Part shown: positions 42,787 to 51,783 of the stretch, in pieces
How the letters are laid out: each line of letters opens with the position of its first letter
Position numbering within the stretch: the stretch's first letter is position 1
Assembly (NCBI GenBank): GCA_049595035.1
Contig: JBMYKD010000003.1
Coordinates: 61,817-125,816 of the forward strand
Direction: 5' to 3'
DNA length: 64,000 nucleotides
Source of the DNA: UBA12202 sp049595035
GTDB taxonomy: Bacteria; Pseudomonadota; Alphaproteobacteria; Puniceispirillales; UBA1172
Notes under the pieces: model-generated
Seen by the model: the letters and a program-made list of their open reading frames with translations, nothing else
What the model was told of the DNA's origin: nothing
The model's database searches: none
Program-made: the position numbers and the translations under genes

Positions 42787-43275
42787 TTACCAGCGGGATC
42801 GCGCTTTTGTGTCGCTATCCCGCGCCGATACCCATTCTGTCTTGCCATCTGCTGTTTCTTCTGATTTCCAGAACGGGGCTTCTGTTTTCAGATAATCCAT
42901 CATGAATGCTGTTGCTTCCGTGGCGGCTTGCCGATGGGAAGATGTGGCACCAACCAGAACAATCTGGTCATTCGGGTAAAGTTTTCCTACCCGATGAATG
43001 ATGATAGCTTTTCCCAGAGGCCAGCGTGCCATGGCTTCATCATGAATAGCTTGCAGTTTATTTTCTGTCATACCCGGGTAATGTTCAAGGGTCATAGCCG
43101 CAACATTACGATCATTGTTGAGATCACGCACAAGGCCGATAAATAGGGAAATGGCCCCCGGTGAAAAGGGGTTTCCCCTATCGCTTTGGTCTGGTGATGC
43201 GGCATCTGATCCCTGACGCAATTCGGCATAAATCTGGGTGAGGTCAAAATCGTCTTCCTGAACGCGGATAGTCAT
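42787..43275 (-). CDS. moaE: Molybdopterin synthase catalytic subunit
   Basis: This 162-residue MoaE, with MoaD, adds sulfur to cyclic pyranopterin monophosphate to give molybdopterin. Visible are ISLFIGLVRDLN, LEHYPGMTENKLQAI, IIHRVGKLYPND and the catalytic lysine region EAPFWKSEE. It is last in the uvrC-pgsA-mobB-moeA-moaD-moaE run and starts 2 bp after moaD. Confidence 0.95.
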   Translation of the reverse strand: MTIRVQEDDFDLTQIYAELRQGSDAASPDQSDRGNPFSPGAISLFIGLVRDLNNDRNVAAMTLEHYPGMTENKLQAIHDEAMARWPLGKAIIIHRVGKLYPNDQIVLVGATSSHRQAATEATAFMMDYLKTEAPFWKSEETADGKTEWVSARDSDTKARSRW

Positions 43276-43277
43276 AA

Positions 43278-43529
43278 TCAGCCGCCTGTCACAGGTGGGA
43301 AAAAAGCAATTTCGTCATGCGCTGAAACAGGATGATCCAGATCAACATAAACATGATTAACAGCAACGCGGACAAGGGTCATATCATCGAGCGCTTTCTG
43401 GTGGCCAGCAGATTGCTGACGCAGGAAATCAACCAGATCAGAAACGGTTTTCCAGCTGTCGACCGCCGCAATATCTTCGCCTGATGTGCCTATATGTTCT
43501 CTTAACCATGCAAAATAGCGTATTTTCAT
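43278..43529 (-). CDS. moaD: Molybdopterin synthase sulfur carrier subunit
   Basis: This is an 83-residue beta-grasp protein that ends in the required Gly-Gly (PPVTGG), the site of the thiocarboxylate that donates sulfur. It begins MKIRYFAWLREHIGTSGE. The start overlaps the moeA stop by 4 bp, and moaE follows 2 bp later. Confidence 0.95.
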   Translation of the reverse strand: MKIRYFAWLREHIGTSGEDIAAVDSWKTVSDLVDFLRQQSAGHQKALDDMTLVRVAVNHVYVDLDHPVSAHDEIAFFPPVTGG

Positions 43530-44815
43530 AATGCCTCACGAAAAGGGATAAAATGACAGATATCGCCTTCTTTCATATTGCCACTCTCTGCTGAAATTTC
43601 GAGTAATCCATCAGCACCGGTGATCGATGTTAGCACACCCGCACCAAATCGGCCATGCGGCATTGCCACGGGTAATCCGGCATCTGGCATGGTCAATGTA
43701 GCACGGATAAAATCCGTGCGCCCGGGTTTATGTTTGACGTCAAAGCCACAAGTAACCGGAAAGCGTGGTGAAGGTCGCGCCACGCCGCCAGCTAACACCC
43801 GTAAAGCATCAGATACCAGCAACTGATAGGTTACATAAACCGCCACCGGATTGCCGGGAATACAGAACACCGGCCTATGGGCTATTGTTCCAGCCGCAAA
43901 AGGTCGGCCGGGCTTGATCCTAATACCGGCAAAATCGACCGTTCCACCGCAATCAGTTATGGCCGCGCGGGCAAAATCTTCCGTCCCACCAGAACTGCCG
44001 CCGGTAATGATAATGGCATCGCAATGCGATATCAGATCACGCATGGCCATGGAAATCTGGTTGCGGTCATCCCTGATCATTCCACCATCATGACATTCAT
44101 ATCCATCATTGATCAGCAAACTATTGAGCATGGGGCGATTGGAATCATAGATATAGCCCTGATCTGGTTCATGATCAGGGGATTCTGTCATCACGTCTTT
44201 TAATTCTTCGCCAGTGGAAAGAATACCGATAACCAATCGCGGATAGCAAGCTAGCCTATTATGGCCGATGGCGGCGGCTAAACCAATTTCAGCAGAACCA
44301 AGACGGCATCCTTTCGTCAGTGCTTTATCACCTGCCTTGATATTTTCACCAGCTGGCCTGAAATTCTGCATTGGTTTGATATGATCGGGGAAAGTCACCC
44401 ATGTGGTGCCATCACGTTCTGATATCTGGCAATGTTCCTGCATAGCGATTGTGTCCGGGTTATGATCAGGATTAACCGCAACAGGCATAGGGGTGCCAGT
44501 GGTAATATAAATCGTGGTATCCGGCGTAAAAGGATGGGCAAGCGGGTGGCCAGCATGGGCTTTTCCAGATATGGGCAGGCATCTATCCGGGCTTGCCATC
44601 AGATCAGCATGACGACAGGCATATCCATCCACGGCGGCGGTATGGGCAGGTGGCACATTGATTGCTGATATCACATCCTGCCCGAGGATTGCCCCATGGG
44701 CATTAGCAAGGGAGCGGTCCTCACAGATATCAACCGGCGTCAACAGCCGCTTAAGCCTTGTTCTGGCTTCATGGAGTGTTAGTTCCGTAAGAGGTATATC
44801 AGGCTGTCTAGTCAT
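43526..44815 (-). CDS. moeA: Molybdopterin molybdenumtransferase
   Basis: This 429-residue MoeA inserts molybdate into adenylated molybdopterin. Motifs: AVDGYACRHADL, the glutamate-bearing TGEELKD, IITGGSSGGTEDFAR, and the PGNPVAVYVTYQLLV segment near the end. It overlaps mobB upstream and moaD downstream by 4 bp each, so the cofactor genes are translationally coupled. Confidence 0.95.
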   Translation of the reverse strand: MTRQPDIPLTELTLHEARTRLKRLLTPVDICEDRSLANAHGAILGQDVISAINVPPAHTAAVDGYACRHADLMASPDRCLPISGKAHAGHPLAHPFTPDTTIYITTGTPMPVAVNPDHNPDTIAMQEHCQISERDGTTWVTFPDHIKPMQNFRPAGENIKAGDKALTKGCRLGSAEIGLAAAIGHNRLACYPRLVIGILSTGEELKDVMTESPDHEPDQGYIYDSNRPMLNSLLINDGYECHDGGMIRDDRNQISMAMRDLISHCDAIIITGGSSGGTEDFARAAITDCGGTVDFAGIRIKPGRPFAAGTIAHRPVFCIPGNPVAVYVTYQLLVSDALRVLAGGVARPSPRFPVTCGFDVKHKPGRTDFIRATLTMPDAGLPVAMPHGRFGAGVLTSITGADGLLEISAESGNMKEGDICHFIPFREAL

Positions 44816-45342
44816 GCTGGCAATCTGGCTAAAATAAAATCACAAATCATGTCGGGATGATCCAGATCAAGACAGGGAAGGGGGCAATCCGGCAGATTTG
44901 TGTTGGTTGCTACGGCAATGATATCGGGCATTGTCAGATATAGGGGGGGGTGATCCATTCCTTTCCGGTGAATTTCAATTTTAGGGATGGGTTCCGATTT
45001 ATATCCTTCTACCAGCACAATATCGCTGGGCAATAATTCGCCCAGTAATGTATTCAGGTCCATTTCACGGCCATCGGGGGTTTCCGTAAACTTTACGCGC
45101 CGCATAGCTGATGAGATCAGTACCTGACTGGCACCTGCTTTGCGATGCCGCCAGCTATCCTTGCCCGGTATATCCGCATCAAAGGCATGATGTGCATGTT
45201 TGATCGTGGCGATATTTAACCTGCGCCGAGTGATATTGGATATCAGTTTTTCTGCCAATGTTGTTTTGCCCGAACCGGAAAACCCAGCCAGTCCTATTAC
45301 CAGACGGTGCCTTGATAAGTTTGACAGATTCACATCAGACAT
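44812..45342 (-). CDS. mobB: Molybdopterin-guanine dinucleotide biosynthesis protein B
   Basis: This 176-residue P-loop GTPase-like protein has Walker A GFSGSGKTT near the start and segments TIKHAHHAFDADIPGKDSWR and LVEGYKSEPIPKIEI. It helps make the guanine dinucleotide form of the cofactor used by the DMSO-reductase superfamily, such as SoeA. MobA is not in the window. It overlaps pgsA by 8 bp. Confidence 0.94.
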   Translation of the reverse strand: MSDVNLSNLSRHRLVIGLAGFSGSGKTTLAEKLISNITRRRLNIATIKHAHHAFDADIPGKDSWRHRKAGASQVLISSAMRRVKFTETPDGREMDLNTLLGELLPSDIVLVEGYKSEPIPKIEIHRKGMDHPPLYLTMPDIIAVATNTNLPDCPLPCLDLDHPDMICDFILARLPA

Positions 45343-45883
45343 AGCGCAATGCTTTAAGAAAATAATCCATTCCGGTATATAATGTCAGCAATGCCGCCAT
45401 ATAAAAGACAATAATCGTTGATTCCAGCGCGTAATCCCAATGGCTAAAAAATGGATAAAGCATCACCAGACCTATGGCAATAAATTGTAATGTTGTTTTA
45501 AATTTGGCTATTTGCGTGACATGAAGCGTTACCCCTTTATCTGCCATATATTCGCGCAAGCCAGACACAAACACCTCACGAAACAGGATAATAAGAGAAG
45601 GGTAAAGGATGGGCAGGGTATTTTTATCTGCCGCCACTAATGCCAGTAAGCACCCTACAATCAGCAATTTATCCGCTATGGGATCAAGCATACGGCCAAA
45701 CCCGCTGGATACTTTCCAGCGCCGGGCCAGATACCCATCCAGCCAGTCAGTGACAGCTGCAATGGTAAACAGGCCAAACGCTGCCGCCCGTAAAAAGTTG
45801 CGGCCATCAAAAATTAGCAAAGGCACAATAATCGCAATTCCTACCCGCAATATCGTCATGGCATTTGGCAGTTGTTTCATCAT
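45335..45883 (-). CDS. pgsA: CDP-diacylglycerol--glycerol-3-phosphate 3-phosphatidyltransferase
   Basis: This 182-residue inner-membrane enzyme commits lipid to phosphatidylglycerol synthesis. The CDP-alcohol phosphotransferase motif, D-G-x2-A-R-x8-G-x3-D-x3-D, is complete as DGYLARRWKVSSGFGRMLDP followed by IAD. About four to five membrane segments follow the LPNAMTILRV start. It is 33 bp after uvrC, its common alphaproteobacterial partner, and overlaps mobB. Confidence 0.96.
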   Translation of the reverse strand: MMKQLPNAMTILRVGIAIIVPLLIFDGRNFLRAAAFGLFTIAAVTDWLDGYLARRWKVSSGFGRMLDPIADKLLIVGCLLALVAADKNTLPILYPSLIILFREVFVSGLREYMADKGVTLHVTQIAKFKTTLQFIAIGLVMLYPFFSHWDYALESTIIVFYMAALLTLYTGMDYFLKALRYV

Positions 45884-45916
45884 TCTGATCCGTTCTCTTG
45901 GCGTGAACTTATTCTA

Positions 45917-47875
45917 TTAGCTTTTATCATGAAACCAATGATAAATGGTATCGGCAACATGCTGAGAAATGCCATTTACTTTCATCAGATCGGGTATATC
46001 TGCATTCGCGACCGATCTGGCAGAACCAAAATGGGTTAATAACGCTTTTTTTCTGTGGGCGCCAATGCCCGGAATATCATCCAGCGGATTGCTTTTCTGT
46101 GCTGATGAGCGTCGTGTTCTATGGGCACCAATAGCAAAACGGTGGGCTTCATCACGCAAGCGTTGCAAGAAATGCAAGACAGGGGTGTTATGAGGCAGAT
46201 TAAAACTATCCTTGTCCGTTTGGTGAAATTCTTCTCTGCCAGCATTCCGATCAACACCCTTGGATATGGCGACCATGGGAATATCAGTAATGCCAAGCGT
46301 GTCCATCACTTCCTGCGCGGTGGATAATTGCCCTTTGCCACCATCAAGTAAAACCAGATCAGGCCAAATGCCTGTTTCCCTGTCCGGGTCTTCGCGGATA
46401 GCGCGGGAAAAACGCCGTGTCAGGACTTCACGCATCATGGCAAAATCATCGCCGCCAATGCCGGTTTTGTCCGTTTCGGCTTTGTCTGAATTGATATTAA
46501 ATTTCCGGTAGAAAGGTTTCATGAAACCTTCTTCGCCGGCCACAATCATGGCACCAACAGCATGACTGCCCTGAATATGTGAGTTATCATAGACTTCAAT
46601 CCGGTTGGGGCGTTCATCCAGTTCAAACAATTCCTGAACGGCTTCCAGCATCTTTTTCTGGGTAGAGCTGGCGGTCAGCTCACGGGCTAGGGCTTCACGG
46701 GCATTACGTTCGGCATTGGCCATCAGCTTTCGCCGCTGGCCACGGGCGGGAACAGATATCTGCACTTTCCGGCCGGCCTTATCGCTTAAGGCTTCTGCCA
46801 GAAGGGTGGCATCTGGCATGGTATGATTGACAAGAATTTCGGGTGGTGGCGGTTTATCATCATAAAACTGACCGATAAAGGCGGCAATAATCGCGGTGGG
46901 TTCATCGTCTTTATCATGGCGCGGAAAATATGCTCTATTGCCATAATTTGATCCGTTGCGCATGAAAAATACCTGAACACAACTCCGCCCGCTATCATTG
47001 GTGAAGGCAATGATATCAGCATTCAGTTCACCCGGCAGGTTAATGTCCTGATGAGCCTGTATCATGGTAAGGGCGCGAATGCGGTTTCGCCAGAGTGCCG
47101 CATCCTCAAATCGTAATTCTTCTGCGGCGGCATGCATATAGGTGGCAAACTCATCCTGTACTATCCGTGATTCTCCATTGAGAAAACGCACGGCCTGATT
47201 CACCTGTTTCTGATAATCCGCGTGACTGATCTTGCCAACACAAGGGGCGGTGCAGCGTTTGATCTGATATTGCAGACAGGGTCGTGTCCGTGTCGAAAAG
47301 ACAGAATCAGAACAATTCCTTAATAAAAATGCGCGTGTTAATTCGGTTACGGTTCGGTTCACCGCACTAGCAGAAGCAAAGGGCCCAAACCACCATGCTT
47401 TGCGTTTGCGGGTGCCGCGATGCTTGTTGATCTGTGCCCATTCATGATCACGGGTAATCATAATATATGGAAAGCTTTTATCATCCCGCAGCAGGATATT
47501 GAAACGCGGCTTCAGCGTTTTGATCAGATTGGATTCCAGAAGCAATGCTTCGACTTCGGTTCGCGTTGTGATGATTTCCATGCTACGGGTTTCAGCGACC
47601 ATGCGGGTAAGCCGGTGGCTTAGCCCATTGGCGCGCGTATAACTCAGAACACGATTTTTTAATGCCTTGGCTTTGCCGACATAAAGCACCTGACCATCAT
47701 GCCCCAACATCCGGTAAACACCGGGGCTTAAATCTAGACGTTTGGCCATATCCCGAATGATTTTCAATCCCCTGTTCAGATCAGGCCCATCAGAAGCGAT
47801 AGCGGATTTTGAACCGCCCGTATGTGATGCAGGTGTATGATCAGAATTATGTGGGGCTTCATCAGTCATAGTCAT
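45917..47875 (-). CDS. uvrC: Excinuclease ABC subunit UvrC
   Basis: This 652-residue nuclease makes both cuts in nucleotide excision repair. Domains in order: a 35-residue leader; GIY-YIG (PGVYRMLGHDGQVLYVGKA, about 50-75); a Cys cluster (CLQYQIKRCTAPCVGKI); the UVR region near 200-240; the RNase H-like endonuclease with IEVYDNSHIQGSHAVGAMIV; and C-terminal helix-hairpin-helix DDIPGIGAHRKKALLTHFG. Two starts, two codons apart, are possible. It leads the pgsA and molybdenum cofactor run. Confidence 0.96.
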   Translation of the reverse strand: MTMTDEAPHNSDHTPASHTGGSKSAIASDGPDLNRGLKIIRDMAKRLDLSPGVYRMLGHDGQVLYVGKAKALKNRVLSYTRANGLSHRLTRMVAETRSMEIITTRTEVEALLLESNLIKTLKPRFNILLRDDKSFPYIMITRDHEWAQINKHRGTRKRKAWWFGPFASASAVNRTVTELTRAFLLRNCSDSVFSTRTRPCLQYQIKRCTAPCVGKISHADYQKQVNQAVRFLNGESRIVQDEFATYMHAAAEELRFEDAALWRNRIRALTMIQAHQDINLPGELNADIIAFTNDSGRSCVQVFFMRNGSNYGNRAYFPRHDKDDEPTAIIAAFIGQFYDDKPPPPEILVNHTMPDATLLAEALSDKAGRKVQISVPARGQRRKLMANAERNAREALARELTASSTQKKMLEAVQELFELDERPNRIEVYDNSHIQGSHAVGAMIVAGEEGFMKPFYRKFNINSDKAETDKTGIGGDDFAMMREVLTRRFSRAIREDPDRETGIWPDLVLLDGGKGQLSTAQEVMDTLGITDIPMVAISKGVDRNAGREEFHQTDKDSFNLPHNTPVLHFLQRLRDEAHRFAIGAHRTRRSSAQKSNPLDDIPGIGAHRKKALLTHFGSARSVANADIPDLMKVNGISQHVADTIYHWFHDKS

Positions 47876-48231
47876 AATGTGTGCTCATTTTGGTCTATTG
47901 CCAAGGTGGTAGGGCGGTTTTTATCTTGCGAATCGGGGTTTGTTATCGTCATCCCCTAAATCTGTGGATAAACTTGTGGATATCATCCACATACCCGAAC
48001 AGGAATCGGACTATTCAGCCAGAAATACAAAATTGCACAAAAAGTAGGCATGATAGTGGATTGTTATATTTTTCAATAAGTTAGTCAATATCAAGTGAAA
48101 AAAATGATCCTTAAATAGGATATATTTTGTGATTTATTACATATTTTTATCAAAAATCATGTGTTGTTAACAAGTTACAGCATGAAGTTGTCTGTTTGGT
48201 TATTTTCGAACTAAAAACTCAAGGCACGGAT
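47876..48231. other. Gene-free region between uvrC and uvrB with AT-rich tract
   Basis: The longest gene-free stretch in the window. The first 120 bp hold the uvrC upstream region, two GANTC sites (47930 and 48003) and three DnaA-box-like sites. From about 48040 to 48230 the DNA is strongly AT-rich, with a sequence on the minus strand near 48096-48110 that resembles a DNA-unwinding 13-mer (GATC followed by a T run). No RNA gene or reading frame is convincing here. Confidence 0.6.
47963..47991. promoter_or_regulatory. Cluster of DnaA-box-like sites
   Basis: One perfect DnaA box (TGTGGATAA at 47963-47971), one with a single change (TGTGGATAT at 47975-47983), and one in the opposite direction (TCATCCACA at 47983-47991) lie within 29 bp. 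They stand next to an AT-rich tract, as in replication origins or DnaA-controlled promoters. Confidence 0.6.
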
Positions 48232-50334
48232 TTATTTAGGTTTTTTTCTGCGTTCACGCTCATTACGCTTAAATGCCAGCTGTGGGGCTGAACCAATTTC
48301 CAGTTCTGATGCTTCCAGTCTTCTGATTTCATCTCTGATTCGGGCGGCTTCTTCAAATTCCAGATTGGCCGCTGCATTCTGCATTTTCTGTTCAAGGCTG
48401 GCAACCGTATCGCGCATAGATTTTCCAACCATTGGCCCGGTTTCGGTAGATATTTCAACCCGGTCAGCGCGGTCATGAACCGAGCTGAGAATATCTTTGA
48501 TCTTTGAGGTGATGGTAGCAGGGGTAATATTATTTTCGGCGTTATATGCCATTTGTTTTTCGCGCCGTCTATCAGTTTCCGTGATCGCATAATCCATGCT
48601 TCCGGTGATGGTATCAGCATAAAGGATGACCCGACCTTCGACATTTCTGGCGGCACGCCCAATGGTCTGAACAAGTGAGGTGCGCGAACGCAGATAACCT
48701 TCTTTATCGGCATCCAGAATAGCAACTAGCGAACATTCCGGTATATCCAGTCCTTCGCGCAACAGATTAATGCCGATCAGTACATCAAACACCCCTAGCC
48801 TGAGATCACGAATAATTTCAATCCGTTCGAGGGTTTCAACGTCGGAATGCATATAACGCACTTTGACCCCTGCCTCATGCATGTATTCGGTCAGGTCTTC
48901 GGCCATTTTCTTGGTCAGGGTAGTAATAAGCACCCGCTGGTTTTTTAGACTAGCTTCACGGCATTCGGCGATAACATCATCAACCTGATGTTCTGTTGGC
49001 CGGATGATACATTGCGGTTCAATCAGTCCTGTTGGACGGACAATCTGTTCAACAAATACGCCACCGGTCTGTTCCAGTTCCCATGCGCCGGGGGTGGCGG
49101 AAACATAAATCGTCTGTGGCCGGAAGGCATCCCATTCTTCGAATTTAAGAGGCCTGTTATCAAGGCATGATGGCAGGCGGAACCCATATTCTGATAAGGT
49201 TGTTTTCCGTGCTCTGTCGCCTTTATACATGGCACCTATCTGGGGGACAGTCACATGGCTTTCGTCAATAAACAGAAGCGCATCTTTGGGCAGATATTCA
49301 AACAGGGTTGGTGGCGGTTCGCCAGCACCGCGGCCAGATAGATAACGGGAATAATTTTCAATTCCGTTACAGACGCCGGTGGCTTCAATCATTTCCAGAT
49401 CAAAATTGGTGCGCTGCTCCAGTCTCTGGGCTTCTAACAGTCGGCCGCCCTGTTCCAGTTCATGCAATCGGGTTTCCAGTTCTTTCTTGATGCTTTTTGT
49501 GGCCTGCTGAAGGGTTGGCTTGGGTGTAACATAATGTGAATTAGCAAAAATGCGAACCGAGTCCAGATCATCATCACGATGTCCGGTCAGAGGATCAAAG
49601 CTGGTGATAGCCTCTATTTCATCCCCGAATAATGATATGCGCCATGCGCTTACTTCAAGGTGGGCGGGAAAGATTTCAACCACATCACCACGCACCCTGA
49701 AACAGCCACGCTGGAAAGCCATATCATTGCGGGCATATTGCAATTCGGTCAATTGGCGCAACAACTGTTGGCGTTCTATGCGCTGACCTTTAAACAGCCT
49801 GATAACCATGCTGGAATAGGTTTCAACAGACCCGATGCCATAGATGCAGGATACCGAAGCCACAATCACCACATCCCGCCGTTCTAGCAAAGCACGGGTA
49901 GCGCTATGCCGCATGCGATCAATCTGTTCATTAATCGTGGCTTCTTTTTCGATATAGGTATCTGATCTGGGCACATATGCTTCAGGTTGATAATAATCAT
50001 AATAGGACACAAAATATTCAACCGCATTATCAGGAAATAATGTTTTCATCTCACCATAAAGCTGTGCCGCCAGTGTTTTGTTCGGGGCAAGAATAAGTGA
50101 TGGTTTTTGCATGGCAGAAATAATATGCGCCATGGTAAAGGTCTTGCCTGACCCCGTCACCCCAAGCAGTACCTGATCCCGTTCTTTCTGGGATACCCCA
50201 GCCACAAGATCACGAATAGCATCAGGCTGATCACCTGCGGGTTGGTAATCCGTTTCCAGCCGAAGCGGAATATGTTTGTCATGTTCATCAGCAAATAGTG
50301 GCTGAATGAAATCGGTAAGGCTATTATCATCCAT
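48232..50334 (-). CDS. uvrB: Excinuclease ABC subunit UvrB
   Basis: This is a helicase-like damage-recognition subunit of about 700 residues. Walker A is GVTGSGKTFTMAH; the DNA-clamping beta-hairpin is in YYDYYQPEAYVPRSDTYIEK; Walker B-like DESH follows (LLFIDESHV); the helicase motifs LREGLDIPE and QTIGRAARN come later, and the C-terminal UVR motif is LEFEEAARIRDEI. There is no Shine-Dalgarno before the ATG at 50334, but a promoter is placed so that the transcript may begin at the ATG. uvrC lies downstream on the same strand after a 356-bp gap. Confidence 0.96.
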   Translation of the reverse strand: MDDNSLTDFIQPLFADEHDKHIPLRLETDYQPAGDQPDAIRDLVAGVSQKERDQVLLGVTGSGKTFTMAHIISAMQKPSLILAPNKTLAAQLYGEMKTLFPDNAVEYFVSYYDYYQPEAYVPRSDTYIEKEATINEQIDRMRHSATRALLERRDVVIVASVSCIYGIGSVETYSSMVIRLFKGQRIERQQLLRQLTELQYARNDMAFQRGCFRVRGDVVEIFPAHLEVSAWRISLFGDEIEAITSFDPLTGHRDDDLDSVRIFANSHYVTPKPTLQQATKSIKKELETRLHELEQGGRLLEAQRLEQRTNFDLEMIEATGVCNGIENYSRYLSGRGAGEPPPTLFEYLPKDALLFIDESHVTVPQIGAMYKGDRARKTTLSEYGFRLPSCLDNRPLKFEEWDAFRPQTIYVSATPGAWELEQTGGVFVEQIVRPTGLIEPQCIIRPTEHQVDDVIAECREASLKNQRVLITTLTKKMAEDLTEYMHEAGVKVRYMHSDVETLERIEIIRDLRLGVFDVLIGINLLREGLDIPECSLVAILDADKEGYLRSRTSLVQTIGRAARNVEGRVILYADTITGSMDYAITETDRRREKQMAYNAENNITPATITSKIKDILSSVHDRADRVEISTETGPMVGKSMRDTVASLEQKMQNAAANLEFEEAARIRDEIRRLEASELEIGSAPQLAFKRNERERRKKPK

Positions 50335-50341
50335 AAATAAC

Positions 50342-50370
50342 AATATAGGGCATTGTCACCATATCGTGAA
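50342..50370 (-). promoter_or_regulatory. Candidate leaderless promoter of uvrB
   Basis: On the minus strand, TTCACG and TATATT are separated by 17 bp, and the -10 ends 7 bp before the uvrB ATG. Transcription would then begin at or next to the start codon. No SOS (LexA) site of the GTTC-N7-GTTC kind is seen nearby. Confidence 0.5.
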
Positions 50371-50450
50371 TAGCCAGATACAGATTTTACTTGCATGAAA
50401 CGGCATCGGCTTTTAGGACATGCAGATAGGATGACTTTTAGGAGGCTATT

Positions 50451-51653
50451 ATGGGAATTCTGGCATCGCGGATGAATGCGATCAAACCATCACCAACGAT
50501 TGCTGTTACAACAAAAGCGGCAGAACTCAAAGCGGCTGGACGCGACATTATCGGCCTCGGTGCGGGTGAGCCGGATTTCGACACCCCCGAACATGTCAAG
50601 GACGCGGCGCGTAAAGCTATTGCTGATGGTAAGACCAAATATACCGCTGTTGATGGCATACCGGAATTGAAAGCCGCCATTGTTGAAAAGTTCAGCCGTG
50701 AAAACAATATCACCACCACGACGGCCAATATCACTGTTGGCACAGGTGGCAAGCAGGTTCTCTATAATGCTATCATGGCTAGCGTGGAAGATCAGGATGA
50801 AGTGATCATTCCGGCACCTTACTGGGTATCTTATCCTGATATTGTGATGCTGGCTGGTGGCAAGCCTGTTTTTGTATCCTGTCCTGCTAATGCGGGGTTC
50901 CGGCTATTGCCTGAACAGCTCGAAGATGCCATTACCGATAAAACAAAATGGCTGATCCTCAATAGTCCGTCAAATCCGACTGGTGCCGGTTATACAGCGG
51001 CAGACCTGAAAGCACTGGCCGAAGTATTGCGTAAGCATCCGCATGTCTATGTGCTTTGCGATGATATGTATGAACATCTTGTTTATAATGATTTCACCTT
51101 TGCAACACTGGTAGAAGTTGCCCCTGATCTGCAGGATAGGGTTCTTACCATGAATGGTGTGTCAAAGGCCTATTGTATGACAGGCTGGCGTATTGGATAT
51201 GCAACGGGCCCCCAGCCACTTATCAAGGCTATTGCAACGATACAGTCACAATCTACATCAAGCCCTAATTCTATCGCTCAGCATGCGGCGGTTGCCGCGC
51301 TTAATGGATCACTGGACTTTATGGTAAGCAACCTCAAAGCGTTTGATCAGCGGCGACAGCTGGTCGTTGATAGCCTGAATACCATTGATGGCCTGATCTG
51401 CCCTGACCCTGATGGGGCGTTCTATGTCTATCCATCTATCGAAGGCGTGATTGGCCGTAAACGTCCTGATGGGCAAGTGATTGCAACAGACAGTGATTAT
51501 GTTACATGGCTTCTGGAAGATGGTGGCGTTGCCGCTGTTCAGGGTGCAGCCTTTGGACTTGAACCGCATTTCCGCATTTCCTATGCCACAAGCACCGAAG
51601 CACTGGAAGCAGCTTGCCAGCGGATCAAGGCATCTACTGAAAAACTGTCATAA
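50451..51653 (+). CDS. aspC: Aspartate aminotransferase (class I)
   Basis: This 400-residue PLP enzyme of the alphaproteobacterial type Ib (AatA-like) group has the start LASRMNAIKPSPTIAVTTKA, substrate-site GLGAGEPDFDTPEHV, NSPSNPTGAGY, and PLP lysine in NGVSKAYCMTGWRIGY. It interconverts aspartate and 2-oxoglutarate with oxaloacetate and glutamate; some members also act on prephenate. AGGAGG precedes the ATG. It is a single-gene unit with its own terminator. Confidence 0.92.
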   Translation: MGILASRMNAIKPSPTIAVTTKAAELKAAGRDIIGLGAGEPDFDTPEHVKDAARKAIADGKTKYTAVDGIPELKAAIVEKFSRENNITTTTANITVGTGGKQVLYNAIMASVEDQDEVIIPAPYWVSYPDIVMLAGGKPVFVSCPANAGFRLLPEQLEDAITDKTKWLILNSPSNPTGAGYTAADLKALAEVLRKHPHVYVLCDDMYEHLVYNDFTFATLVEVAPDLQDRVLTMNGVSKAYCMTGWRIGYATGPQPLIKAIATIQSQSTSSPNSIAQHAAVAALNGSLDFMVSNLKAFDQRRQLVVDSLNTIDGLICPDPDGAFYVYPSIEGVIGRKRPDGQVIATDSDYVTWLLEDGGVAAVQGAAFGLEPHFRISYATSTEALEAACQRIKASTEKLS

Positions 51654-51680
51654 CAGGGCGTGATGCTGTCTGGATAGTAT

Positions 51681-51707
51681 CTGTTCACAATAATGTGATC
51701 AGTTTTT
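51681..51707 (+). terminator. Probable terminator of the aspartate aminotransferase gene
   Basis: A 9-bp stem with one T-T mismatch (CTGTTCACA with TGTGATCAG) and an ATAA loop is followed by five T, 27 bp after the stop codon. Confidence 0.65.
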
Positions 51708-51783
51708 CGCATTGCTGATCTTATGTTGGCCATAATTTGCGTTATGATAATGATCAGGCGCAACCCATGTTATGGAGATAATG

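Noticed and set aside
48105..48119. Small hairpin after uvrB (ATCCT-TAAAT-AGGAT) as terminator
   Set aside because: The stem is only 5 bp, is AT-rich, and lies over 100 bp from the stop codon without a T run in the right place.
48219..48725. A 168-codon minus-strand frame over the uvrB 3' end
   Set aside because: It is another frame of the uvrB coding region; UvrB is intact to its UVR motif, so no frameshift is needed.
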